64,000 bases of DNA. Source: Microbacterium karelineae. GTDB lineage: Bacteria > Actinomycetota > Actinomycetes > Actinomycetales > Microbacteriaceae. Location: positions 62,001-126,000 of the forward strand of contig NZ_WFIX01000171.1 in the NCBI RefSeq assembly GCF_009745985.1, read 5' to 3'. The translations under genes were made by a program, and so were the position numbers. Under the pieces are notes generated by a model, which did no database searches, was not told the DNA's origin, and was given only the letters and a program-made list of their open reading frames with translations. Below, in pieces: positions 26,460-34,910 of the stretch. The stretch's first letter is position 1. Each line of letters starts with the position of its first letter.

Positions 26460-26486
26460 GAATCTGCGGAGAGGGGGACCGAGGCC

Positions 26487-29400
26487 TCAGCGCGCGACGA
26501 GGTCGCTCGCGCCTCCCGCGACGACGGGCACCTCGTAGCGGCGCGGGTTGCCGAAGCGGTGCGCCGTGATCGACACGGCCTGCTCGCGCACGAACGGCAG
26601 CATCTCGACGCGGCCCGCCGACGTGACCTCGCCCGCGTAGATCGCGATGTTCGGCTCGCCCTTCGTCGCCCGGATGATGGGATCCGCCGACGCGCCGACG
26701 AGGCGGATTCGTGCGCCCGTCTCCGTGAACGACGCGGCGCGCGCGGCCCACGCCTCGGCGTCCTCGACGTGCGCGGCGGCGCCGACCTCGGTGAGGTACT
26801 CGCGCACCTCGCGCGGCAGGCGCTCGATGCTCGAGACCGTGATCGGGGCGCCGATCCGCGCTCCCGCGGCGACGACGCGCACGAGCTCCGCGATGCGGGA
26901 TCCTTCGTAACGGACCGTCACCGCCGTCGGCACATAGCGCAGCACGTTCTGCTCGAGCTCGAGGCCCTGCGCGTCACGCGCGACGCCGAACTCGTCGTGC
27001 CACGCGGCGATGTCGGTTCCGAGGGCCGCCTCAAGCCAGTCGCGGTCCTCGGCGGTCACGGCCTTGGCGGCGCGGCGCGCCGCGGCGTCGGAGCGGCTCT
27101 CGCCCGCGACGGGAGCGTCCGACCAGCGGCCCAGGCCGAAGAGGTAGCTCGGCCCGCCCGCCTTCGTCCCGGCGCCCACGGCCGACTTCTTCCAGCCGCC
27201 GAACGGCTGACGCTGCACGATGGCGCCCGTGATGACCCGGTTGACGTACGCGTTGCCGGCCTGGATGGATCCGAGCCACTGCTGGATCTCACCGGCATCG
27301 AGCGAGTGCAGGCCCGAGGTGAGGCCGTATTCGACGGCGTTCACGATCTCGATGGCCTCCTCGAGCGTCTCGGCCTCGATGATGCCGGCGACGGGCCCGA
27401 AGTACTCGGTCATGTGGAACTCCGATCCGGGCTTCACGCCCTCACGCAGGCCCGGCGTCCACAGCGCCTCGCCGAGCTGCTTCGGCTCGAGCATCCACTT
27501 CTGGCCCGGCTCCAGCTCGGTGAGGCCGCGGAGGAGCTTGCCCTCGGCAGGAGCGATCACGGGGCCGATGCGCGCACCCTCGGTCCAGGGCATGCCGACC
27601 TCGTAGCCCTCGATCGCATCGAGCAGCTGGCGCCGGAACCGCCTGCTCTTCGCGACGGATCCGACGAGCACGATGAGCGACGCGGCCGAGCACTTCTGGC
27701 CGGCGTGGCCGAACGCCGAGTACGCGGCGTCCTTCGCGGCGAGGTCGAAGTCGGCGCTCGGCGTGACGATGAGCGCGTTCTTGCCGCTCGTCTCCGCGAG
27801 CAGCGGCAGGTCGGGGCGGAACGAGCGGAACAGCTCGGCCGTCTCGTAGGCGCCCGTGAGGATCGCCTGGTCGACCGACGAGTGCGCGAGCAGCTGGGAT
27901 CCGAGCTCGCGCCCCTCGAGCTTCACGAGGCGCAGGACCTCGCGCGGCACGCCGGCCTCCCAGAGCGCCTCAGCGACGACGGCGCCCGTGCGGGACGCCT
28001 GGCGGGCGGGCTTGAAGACGACGGCGGATCCGGCGGCGAGCGCCGCGAGGACGCCGCCGGCGGGGATCGCGGCGGGGAAGTTCCACGGCGGGATCACGGC
28101 GGTGACCTTCGCGGAGGCGTACTGTGCGCCGTCGACCTCCGCGAGGAGCTCGGCGCTGCGGGCGTAGAAGTGCGCGAAGTCGATCGCCTCGCTCACCTCG
28201 GGGTCGCCCTGCTCGACGACCTTGCCGCACTCGGATCCCATGACCTCGAGCAGGTCGGCGCGGTGCCGCTCGAGCGCGTCACCCGCGCGGTGCAGGATCT
28301 CGACCCGCTCGGCGAGCGGCAGCGCCGTCCAGGCGTCGGCCGCGGCGAGCGCGCCGTCGATGAGGGCGTCGAGCTCGGCGGCCTCGCGGATCGTCGCGTC
28401 CTCGAGCGCCTTCTTCCCGAGCTCGGAGCCCTCCATGCGCGAGCGGATCCCCGCGGCCCAGTCGCGGTTCGCGCTCACGGCCGGATCCGTGTCGGGCGTA
28501 CCGTGGTACTCGCCGCGCGGCCCCTCGGGCTGCGGCTGCGCGCGGTCCATGACGCGATTGGGCGTCGGCACCTCGGTCGGCATCATCTCGATCGACGTGA
28601 GGAAGCGCTCCTTCTCGCGCTGGAAGAGGCGCTCGTCGCGGTCGAGGTCGAACACGGCCGACATGAAGTTGTCGGAGCTCGCTCCCTCCTCGAGGCGGCG
28701 GATCAGGTAGGCGATCGCCACGTCGAACTCGTCGGGGTGCACGACGGGCGTGTAGAGCAGGAGCTCGCCGACGTCGCGGCGCACGACGGCGGCCTGGGCC
28801 GTCGCCATGCCGAGGAGCATCTCGAACTCGACTCCCGAGCCGGGCTCGATGCGGATGCCGCGCTTCTCCGAGAGGAGCTTGGCGAGCGCGATGTCGAAGA
28901 GGTTGTGGCCCGCGATGCCGATGTGGACGTTGGCGATGCGCTCGGGCGTGAGGGCGTAGTCGAGCACCTGCTTGTAGCCGGCGTCGGTGTGCTGCTTCGT
29001 CGGCCACGTGGCCATCGGCCAGTCGTGGGTCTCGGCGTCGACCTGCTCCATCGGCAGGTTCGCGCCCTTGACGACGCGCACCTTGATGGGGGCCCCGCCG
29101 TTCGCGACGCGCGCCGCCGCCCACTCCTGCAGGCGAATCATGGCGCCGAGGCTGTCGGGCAGGTACGCCTGCAGGACGATGCCTGCGCGCACCGCCTGGA
29201 ACTCGTCGCGATCGAGGATCCGCTGGAAGACGTCGAGCGTCAGGTCGAGATCCTTGTACTCCTCCATGTCGAGGTTGAGGAACGTGTCGTGCTCGCGCGC
29301 GGCCCGGTACACGGGGGCGAGCGCCTCGACGGCCTCGTCGACGGCCTGGTCGTGCGCCCACAGGCTGTGGGGGGCGACCGTCGACGACACCTTGATCGAG

Positions 29401-29981
29401 ACGTAGTCGACGTCGTCGCGCTCGATCAGGCGGATCGTGCCGGCGACCCGCTTGTCGGCCTCGCGCTGGCCGAGGATCGCCTCGCCGAGCAGGTTGACGT
29501 TGAGGCGGGTGCCCTCGCCGCCGATCTTCGCGAGCGCCGGACCCAGCTTGGTCTCGCTCGCGTCGACGATGAGGTGGCGCACCATCTCACGCAGCACGCG
29601 GCGGGCGATCGGGACGACGATCTGGGGGAAGGTCGTCGCGACGGATCCGCCGAGGCGGACGAGCCCGCGCAGCGGCGCGGGGAGGAAGGCGGGCACGCAC
29701 TGCGAGACGCGGCGGAAGTTGCGGGCCGCCACGTGGAGGTCCTCGGGCTGCACGACACCGTCGACGAAGCCGACCGCGAAGTCGAGCCCCTTCGGGTCGC
29801 TGAGCACGCCGGCGAGGTTCTTCGCGGCCGCGTCGACCTTCTCGCCGCGGGCGGCCTCGAGCCACGTGCGCACCTGTGCGATCGCCTGATCGGCGAGCGC
29901 CTGGTCGACGCCTGTATGCACGGCGGCTCCTGTCGTGTCTGGGGCCTGGAACTGCGCGTGGTTTCGCGGCTCGATGGTCAT
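26487..29981 (-). CDS. putA: Bifunctional proline dehydrogenase / L-glutamate gamma-semialdehyde dehydrogenase
   Basis: A 1164-residue PutA-type enzyme that oxidises proline to glutamate in two steps. The FAD-dependent PRODH barrel occupies about residues 100-480, with DVDYVSIKVSSTVAPHSLW, RVVKGANLPMEQVDAETHDW and YLIRRLEEGASSDNF. The NAD-dependent aldehyde dehydrogenase follows (about 520-1000) with PWNFPAAIPAGGVLAALAAG, LAETSGKNALIVTPSADFDL and the catalytic Cys in GHAGQKCSAASLIVL. The long C-terminal domain is typical of type B/C PutA relatives. No N-terminal RHH DNA-binding domain is present, so it is not a self-repressor. ATG 29981 has AGAGG about eight bases upstream. A LysR regulator is divergent. 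Confidence 0.95.
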   Translation of the reverse strand: MTIEPRNHAQFQAPDTTGAAVHTGVDQALADQAIAQVRTWLEAARGEKVDAAAKNLAGVLSDPKGLDFAVGFVDGVVQPEDLHVAARNFRRVSQCVPAFLPAPLRGLVRLGGSVATTFPQIVVPIARRVLREMVRHLIVDASETKLGPALAKIGGEGTRLNVNLLGEAILGQREADKRVAGTIRLIERDDVDYVSIKVSSTVAPHSLWAHDQAVDEAVEALAPVYRAAREHDTFLNLDMEEYKDLDLTLDVFQRILDRDEFQAVRAGIVLQAYLPDSLGAMIRLQEWAAARVANGGAPIKVRVVKGANLPMEQVDAETHDWPMATWPTKQHTDAGYKQVLDYALTPERIANVHIGIAGHNLFDIALAKLLSEKRGIRIEPGSGVEFEMLLGMATAQAAVVRRDVGELLLYTPVVHPDEFDVAIAYLIRRLEEGASSDNFMSAVFDLDRDERLFQREKERFLTSIEMMPTEVPTPNRVMDRAQPQPEGPRGEYHGTPDTDPAVSANRDWAAGIRSRMEGSELGKKALEDATIREAAELDALIDGALAAADAWTALPLAERVEILHRAGDALERHRADLLEVMGSECGKVVEQGDPEVSEAIDFAHFYARSAELLAEVDGAQYASAKVTAVIPPWNFPAAIPAGGVLAALAAGSAVVFKPARQASRTGAVVAEALWEAGVPREVLRLVKLEGRELGSQLLAHSSVDQAILTGAYETAELFRSFRPDLPLLAETSGKNALIVTPSADFDLAAKDAAYSAFGHAGQKCSAASLIVLVGSVAKSRRFRRQLLDAIEGYEVGMPWTEGARIGPVIAPAEGKLLRGLTELEPGQKWMLEPKQLGEALWTPGLREGVKPGSEFHMTEYFGPVAGIIEAETLEEAIEIVNAVEYGLTSGLHSLDAGEIQQWLGSIQAGNAYVNRVITGAIVQRQPFGGWKKSAVGAGTKAGGPSYLFGLGRWSDAPVAGESRSDAAARRAAKAVTAEDRDWLEAALGTDIAAWHDEFGVARDAQGLELEQNVLRYVPTAVTVRYEGSRIAELVRVVAAGARIGAPITVSSIERLPREVREYLTEVGAAAHVEDAEAWAARAASFTETGARIRLVGASADPIIRATKGEPNIAIYAGEVTSAGRVEMLPFVREQAVSITAHRFGNPRRYEVPVVAGGASDLVAR

Positions 29982-30053
29982 GAAGTTCACCTCTTTCCGG
30001 TCTCGGTCTCTCCATCGTGAGCGCTCGAAACCTTCAGGTAAAGCAGACAGTTT

Positions 30054-30069
30054 CGAAGGGATCCGTTCG
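30054..30069. promoter_or_regulatory. Candidate LysR operator, putA-proximal
   Basis: CGAAGGGATCCGTTCG matches the lysR-proximal palindrome at 30219-30234 in 15 of 16 positions. It sits inside a larger inverted repeat of TTCGAAG (from 30052) and CTTCGAA (ending 30080), 70-100 bp upstream of the putA start. Confidence 0.5.
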
Positions 30070-30218
30070 GAAACTTCGAATGGTTGCGCGGCGGTGCTAC
30101 GGCGGCCCTCAGGGCGAGGACGCCGGTGATGCGTGAAGCCCCTCATGGCGCTCCCTCCTTCGCGAACGCGGTGCACCCATGGTGCTCCCGCGGACGCGCC
30201 GGAAACACCCCCTGAGGT

Positions 30219-30234
30219 CGAACGGATCCGTTCG
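30219..30234. promoter_or_regulatory. Candidate LysR operator, regulator-proximal
   Basis: CGAACGGATCCGTTCG is a perfect 16-bp palindrome ending 13 bp before the LysR start codon, a position suited to autorepression. Its near-copy lies at 30054-30069 on the putA side. Confidence 0.55.
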
Positions 30235-30247
30235 CTACTGTCGAAGG

Positions 30248-31180
30248 ATGAGCACGGGCTGGAGCACCCACCGGCTCCTGCTGCTGCGGGAGCTCCAGCT
30301 GCGCGGCACGATCACCGCCGTCGCGACCGCGCTCAGCTACTCCCCATCGACCGTCTCCCAGCAGCTCGCCCAGCTCGAGCGCGAGGTTGGCGCCCCGCTC
30401 CTGCAGGCCGACGGACGGCGCGTGCGCCTCACCGCGCAGGGCGAGACCGTCGCCGCACACGCCGCCAACGTCCTCGCCCTCGAAGAGCGCGCCCGCGCCG
30501 ACATCGACGTCGACAACCCCATGCCCGCCCCCGTGCGGATCGCCGCCCTGCAGACCTCCGCCCGCGCGCTGCTCCCCCGCATGCTCGACATGCTCGCCGT
30601 CACCCACCCCGGCATGCGCGTCGAAGCATGGGTGCTGCCGCCCGAAGAGGGGCTCTTCGAGGTCGAGGCCCGCGGCTTCGACCTCGTCATCGCCGAGCAG
30701 TACCCCGGCCACACCCGCGAGCACCGCGCAGGCCTCGACCGCGTCACGCTCGGGAAGGATCCGATCCGCCTCGCCGTCAGCCCCGACTCGCCGATCCGCA
30801 CGCTCGCCGACGCCGCCGACGAGCCGTGGGTGATGGAGCCCATCGGCACCGCCGTGCGCACCTGGTCCGTCCAGCAGTGCCGCGACGTCGGCTTCGAACC
30901 CGATGTGCGCTACAGCGCCGCCGACCTCCTCGCACAGGTGCGCCTCATCTCCTCCGGCCACGCCGTCGGCCTGCTGCCCGAACAGCTCCTCGCCGGCGAC
31001 GAGAGCCCCGTACGGCTCATCGACCTCCCCGGATCCCCCAGCCGCGAGATCTTCACCGCCGCCCGCGAGTCCTCCAGCGACGCCAAGGGCATCATCGCCG
31101 TCCGCGACGCCCTCGCCCAGGCCTTCCACGACGCCACCGCCGTCTTCGAGGATCCGAACGCGATGCCGCACATCGATTGA
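30248..31180 (+). CDS. LysR-family transcriptional regulator (probable putA regulator)
   Basis: A 310-residue LysR regulator. The N-terminal HTH reads RELQLRGTITAVATALSYSP then STVSQQLAQLEREVGAPLLQ; the substrate-binding domain follows from about residue 95. ATG 30248 has only GAAGG very close upstream, so translation may be weak or leaderless-like. It is divergent from putA, with two matching palindromes in between. Proline or an intermediate is the expected effector, by inference. Its stop codon lies within the first hairpin of the family C array. Confidence 0.9.
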   Translation: MSTGWSTHRLLLLRELQLRGTITAVATALSYSPSTVSQQLAQLEREVGAPLLQADGRRVRLTAQGETVAAHAANVLALEERARADIDVDNPMPAPVRIAALQTSARALLPRMLDMLAVTHPGMRVEAWVLPPEEGLFEVEARGFDLVIAEQYPGHTREHRAGLDRVTLGKDPIRLAVSPDSPIRTLADAADEPWVMEPIGTAVRTWSVQQCRDVGFEPDVRYSAADLLAQVRLISSGHAVGLLPEQLLAGDESPVRLIDLPGSPSREIFTAARESSSDAKGIIAVRDALAQAFHDATAVFEDPNAMPHID

Positions 31181-31340
31181 ATCTTTCCGCCAATAGGGCG
31201 AAAAGATTCAATATCCCCTTTGGGCAGATCCGGCTTCGCCGTCTGCCCGATCTTCTCGCCAGAGGGGCGAGAAGATTCAATTGCCTCTCTGGGCAGATCC
31301 GGCTTCGCCGTCTGCCCGATCTGGCAGCCCGAGCAGCGAG
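31177..31340. repeat. Family C hairpin array, 69-bp tandem units
   Basis: About 2.3 units of a 69-bp repeat lie between the convergent LysR and hypothetical genes. Each unit has two hairpins. One is TTGAATCTTTCCGCC paired with GGGCGAAAAGATTCAA (31177-31211), or TCTTCTCGCC paired with GGGCGAGAAGA in unit 2. The other is GGGCAGATCCGGC, TTC loop, GCCGTCTGCCC at 31222-31253, repeated identically over 32 bp at 31291-31322. The third unit is a degenerate half. It resembles a bacterial interspersed mosaic element and likely also terminates transcription from both sides. Confidence 0.85.
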
Positions 31341-31382
31341 AGAACACAGATCCGGGCTCCGTGGATTGCGTCTCACCAGCCG

Positions 31383-31772
31383 TCAGGCGAGGGGCAGAAC
31401 CAGAGAATCTCCATCAGACTCCCCGACGCGCACAGCGACGGGAGACCAGTGTTCAGCGCGCCACACAACGGTCCATTCCGATCCGTCACCGCCGACGCTC
31501 CTGATCACACCATGGGGTGGAAGCCCACCATCCTCGGCACTCAGCTTCAGACCGGTCATCAGACGTTCGGCCCCGGTGAGTGGAAACCCGTCACGGGGCG
31601 CGTCGCCCACCGCGACGTCCTTCAAGAACGTCGCCAGTTCCCGTCGATACTCCCTGTCGCACTTCTCCGTGATGGCGCTGGATTCGGCGACGGCGACGAC
31701 ACGGACGCCTCGACCCCGCTTCTCAGCCGTGACAAGGACAGTGAGTCCGCTGCCCAGTCGAATGCGCTTCAC
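31383..31772 (-). CDS. Hypothetical protein
   Basis: A 129-residue soluble protein I do not recognise. It begins VKRIRLGSGLTVLVTAEKRG with GTG 31772 as the likely start. The central part is charged and helical (EKCDREYRRELATFLKDVAV), and the end is beta-rich (SEWTVVWRAEHWSPVAVRVG). No signal peptide, membrane helix or metal motif is visible. G+C content and codon use look slightly less extreme than the neighbours (for example GAA, AAG and CTT codons appear), which could mean later acquisition. It is followed by the family C array. Confidence 0.55.
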   Translation of the reverse strand: MKRIRLGSGLTVLVTAEKRGRGVRVVAVAESSAITEKCDREYRRELATFLKDVAVGDAPRDGFPLTGAERLMTGLKLSAEDGGLPPHGVIRSVGGDGSEWTVVWRAEHWSPVAVRVGESDGDSLVLPLA

Positions 31773-31859
31773 ACGATCATGCTGGCACCTCGAGCGTGAT
31801 CGGGACAGACCGGACGACCCACACGCGAGCAGGTATCGTCGCCTCGGCCCGCCCACGCC

Positions 31860-33290
31860 TCACGCCACGGCGAGCGCCTCGACGGGCGAGACGCGGGTAG
31901 CGAGGCGTGTGGGGGCGACGGCCGCGAGCAGCGTGAGGATCGCCATCGACGCGACGACGATCAGCACCGGCTCCCACGGCACGGCCGGCGCGACGAGGAT
32001 CCCGCCCGAGGGCACCGATCCCAGGAGCGACTGCGCCCCCACCCAGCCGTACGCGATCCCGAGCAGGAGCCCGAGCGCGGTCGCGGCGATCGTGATGTGC
32101 GCGGCCTCGAGCAGCACCATGCGGCGGATCTGCCCCGACGACAGCCCGAGGGCGCGCAGCAGGCCGAGCTCCGTGCGCCGCTGCACGACGCCGATCGTCA
32201 GCAGATTCACCAGCCCGACCGCCGCGATCACCGCCGAGATCGCCACGAGCCCCATCATCACGCCCGTGAAGGTGTCGAAGAACACGTCGTAGCCGTACTC
32301 GGAGATCTGCTGCGGCGTGAGGCCCTCGAAGATCACCGTCTGGGCCGACTCCGACGCGACGGCGAACATCGTCACGAGCGTCACGCCGACGACGACGCCG
32401 ATCGCCATGCGGCTGGACCGCTCGGGGTAGCGCAGCGCGTTCTCCGCCGCCATGCGCGACGTCGCGGATCCGCCGAACATACGGCCGACGAGCCGCAGCA
32501 CGGGCGGCATGACGGCCGTGGATCCCATCACGAGCGCCGTGAACGACAGCAGACCGCCGACGAAGCCGATCATGATCGCGAGCGGCGTGAAGAGCCCCGC
32601 GATGAGCCCGCCCGTCAGGAGCAGGACCCCCAGCAGGGCGAAGACGATCGCGAAGCCGCCGCGCGCCGACCGGCGCGTGACCTCCTCGCGCGAGCGCTCG
32701 ACGGATCCGCCGAGCGCCTGGCTGGGCGTCACGGTCAGGACGCGGCGGGATCCCGCCCACGCGGCCGCCCACGTCGTCAGCACGACCGCGACGAACGGCG
32801 CGATCATCGACGGCTGCAGGACGGCGCCGTAGCCGGGGGCATCGAGGACGTTCCCAGCGATCGCCGTCCCTGCGAACGCGAGCGCGACGCCGATGGCGGA
32901 TCCGATCGCGGCGCCGATGAGGCCGACGACGAGCCCCTGGTTCGCGACGCGCGTGCGTTCGGAGCGCGCCGTCGCGCCGATGAGGCGCATGAGAGCGATC
33001 CGGCGAGTGCGCCCCGCGACGATCGTGGAGAACGTGTTCGCCGTGACGATCGCCCCCACATACATCGCGATGGCGATGAGCAGGATGGTGAGGATGCCGA
33101 CGTAGAGCGCGACGGAGTCACCGGCGAGCGTCGATTCGGCGAGGAAGCCGATGTATCCCGTCGCCGCGAGCAGGACGACGCCGAACGCCGACGACAGCGC
33201 CGCGACGAGCACGCTCGCGCCCATCCCGCGCTCGCGCAGGAAGCCGAGCGAGACGCGCCGCACGGGCGCGTCGAGGAGGGCGGCGGTCAT
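31860..33290 (-). CDS. FtsX/MacB-type ABC transporter permease
   Basis: A 476-residue permease with two FtsX-like halves. Helices include VLVAALSSAFGVVLLAATGY, ILTILLIAIAMYVGAIVTAN and LVVGLIGAAIGSAIGVALAF in the first half, and SRMAIGVVVGVTLVTMFAVA, GVMMGLVAISAVIAAVGLVN and IAATALGLLLGIAYGWVG in the second. Each half has the family's RRTRRIALMRLIGAT / RRTELGLLRALGLS type loop. It forms an exporter with the ATPase whose gene overlaps it by four bases. Substrate is unknown; lipids, peptides or antibiotics are usual for the family. Confidence 0.92.
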   Translation of the reverse strand: MTAALLDAPVRRVSLGFLRERGMGASVLVAALSSAFGVVLLAATGYIGFLAESTLAGDSVALYVGILTILLIAIAMYVGAIVTANTFSTIVAGRTRRIALMRLIGATARSERTRVANQGLVVGLIGAAIGSAIGVALAFAGTAIAGNVLDAPGYGAVLQPSMIAPFVAVVLTTWAAAWAGSRRVLTVTPSQALGGSVERSREEVTRRSARGGFAIVFALLGVLLLTGGLIAGLFTPLAIMIGFVGGLLSFTALVMGSTAVMPPVLRLVGRMFGGSATSRMAAENALRYPERSSRMAIGVVVGVTLVTMFAVASESAQTVIFEGLTPQQISEYGYDVFFDTFTGVMMGLVAISAVIAAVGLVNLLTIGVVQRRTELGLLRALGLSSGQIRRMVLLEAAHITIAATALGLLLGIAYGWVGAQSLLGSVPSGGILVAPAVPWEPVLIVVASMAILTLLAAVAPTRLATRVSPVEALAVA

Positions 33291-34063
33291 GCCGCGACCC
33301 CCGCCTGCTCCTGCTCGGTGCGCAGCATGTGCGCCGAGATCTCGTCCGCGCTCTGGCGCGGCTTGTCGGCGACGACCCGACCGTCGCCGAGGAACAGCAC
33401 GCGGTCGGCGTGGCTCGCCGCGATCGGGTCGTGCGTGACCATCGCGATGCTCTGGCCGCGCTCCGCGCTCGCGCGGCGCAGCAGGTCGAGCACCTCTCGG
33501 CCCGTGCGCGAGTCGAGGTTGCCCGTCGGCTCATCGGCGAACACGAGATCCGGTCCCGTCGCGAGGGCGCGCGCGATCGCAACGCGCTGCTGCTGGCCGC
33601 CGCTCAGCTCGTGCGGGCGGTGCGTGAGCCGGTCGCCGAGGCCCAGCGCGTCGACGAGGTCGCGGATCCGCTGGCTCTCCTCGTCGGTCGGGCGACGCCC
33701 GTCGAGGTCGAACGGCAGCAGGATGTTCGCCCGCACATCGAGCGTCGGCACGAGATTGAAGGCCTGGAATACGAAGCCCACGCGGCGGCGCCGCAGGAGC
33801 GTGAGCTCGCGGTCGCCGAGGCCGGTGATCTCGGTGTCGCCGATCCAGGCGCGGCCGCTCGTCGGCTCGTCGAGGCCGGCCATGATGTGCATGAGGGTCG
33901 ACTTGCCCGATCCGCTCGGCCCCATGATCGCGGTGAACTCGCCGCGGCGGATCCCGACGCTGACGTCGTCGAGGGCGCGCACGGATCCGTCGCCGGACCC
34001 GTACGTCCTCGTGAGGTGCATGACGCGGGCCGCGAGGCCCATCTCACTGGTGCTGATCTCCAT
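33287..34063 (-). CDS. MacB/LolD-type ABC transporter ATPase
   Basis: A 258-residue ATPase with Walker A GPSGSGKST (about residue 50), Q-loop and the family-specific VGFVFQAFNLVPTLDVRANI, signature [20 protein letters not shown], Walker B LVFADEPTGNLD and the H-loop IAMVTHDP. It couples to the FtsX-type permease, whose start overlaps its stop by four bases. A NarL-type two-component system lies upstream on the same strand after a family A palindrome and may control it, as in antimicrobial-peptide or envelope-stress exporters. Confidence 0.94.
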   Translation of the reverse strand: MEISTSEMGLAARVMHLTRTYGSGDGSVRALDDVSVGIRRGEFTAIMGPSGSGKSTLMHIMAGLDEPTSGRAWIGDTEITGLGDRELTLLRRRRVGFVFQAFNLVPTLDVRANILLPFDLDGRRPTDEESQRIRDLVDALGLGDRLTHRPHELSGGQQQRVAIARALATGPDLVFADEPTGNLDSRTGREVLDLLRRASAERGQSIAMVTHDPIAASHADRVLFLGDGRVVADKPRQSADEISAHMLRTEQEQAGVAA

Positions 34064-34145
34064 ACCCCCGACGCTATGGACCGGAGGGCTCCCCCGTCAT
34101 CGGGCGGCAGGCTGATCCGCGTACGACTCCGGGATGATCCTCCCC

Positions 34146-34235
34146 TCCAACACAATGCAGTCGATTCTGGCGGCATCGACCCAGGAGACCGGTTCGGCGG
34201 CGGTCTCGGGCCGCGATCGACTGCATTATGTGGGA
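34146..34235. repeat. Palindromic element family A, copy 9
   Basis: TCCAACACAATGCAGTCGAT (34146-34165) faces ATCGACTGCATTATGTGGGA (34216-34235), with two mismatches in the outer half. It separates the ABC exporter genes from the upstream two-component genes. Confidence 0.88.
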
Positions 34236-34259
34236 GCAGGCGGAGGGCCGGGCCCGATC

Positions 34260-34910
34260 TCAACCCGCGAGGCCGTGGTCGTAGGCGAAGACGACGAGCT
34301 GCACGCGGTCGCGCAGGGCGAGCTTCGCGAGGATCCGGCTGACGTGCGTCTTCACCGTCGCCTCGCTGAGGAACTCGCGCGCCGCGATCTCGGAGTTGTT
34401 CAGGCCCCGCGCCGCGAGGGCGAAGATCTCGCGTTCGCGGTCGGTCAGGCGCTCGAATTCGGCAGGCACGGGGCGCGTCTCGTCCGTGAACTGTTCGAAG
34501 AGCTCGCGGGTAGCCCCCGCCGCGATCACAGAGGATCCGGCGTGCACGCCGCGCACGGCCGCGAGGAGGAACTCCGGGTGCGCGTCTTTGAGCAGGAAGC
34601 CGCTCGCCCCGTTGCGGATCGCTCGCGCCGCCGCCTCGTCCAGGTCGAACGTCGTCAGCATGACGATGCGCGGCGGATCGTCGCGCTGCAGGATCGCCGC
34701 CGTCGCCTCGAGGCCGTCCAAGACGGGCATGCGGATGTCCATGAGCACGAGGTCGGGCTTCGTCTGCGCGACCATGGCGACGGCCTGCAGCCCGTCGCCC
34801 GCCTCGCCGACGACCTCCATATCGGGCTGCGAGCTGATGAGCATGCGCACGCCCGCGCGGAACAGCTCCTGGTCGTCGACGAGCGCGACGCGCACCGGTG
34901 CCTCGGTCAT
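34260..34910 (-). CDS. NarL/LuxR-type response regulator
   Basis: A 216-residue response regulator. The receiver domain has VALVDDQELFRAGVRMLI, the phospho-acceptor Asp in LVLMDIRMPVLDG (about residue 54) and Lys in GFLLKDAHPE. The LuxR-type HTH is at the C-terminus (LTDREREIFALAARGLNNSE, then EATVKTHVSRILAKLALRDR). It overlaps the histidine-kinase stop by four bases. The neighbouring ABC exporter is a likely target. Confidence 0.95.
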   Translation of the reverse strand: MTEAPVRVALVDDQELFRAGVRMLISSQPDMEVVGEAGDGLQAVAMVAQTKPDLVLMDIRMPVLDGLEATAAILQRDDPPRIVMLTTFDLDEAAARAIRNGASGFLLKDAHPEFLLAAVRGVHAGSSVIAAGATRELFEQFTDETRPVPAEFERLTDREREIFALAARGLNNSEIAAREFLSEATVKTHVSRILAKLALRDRVQLVVFAYDHGLAG

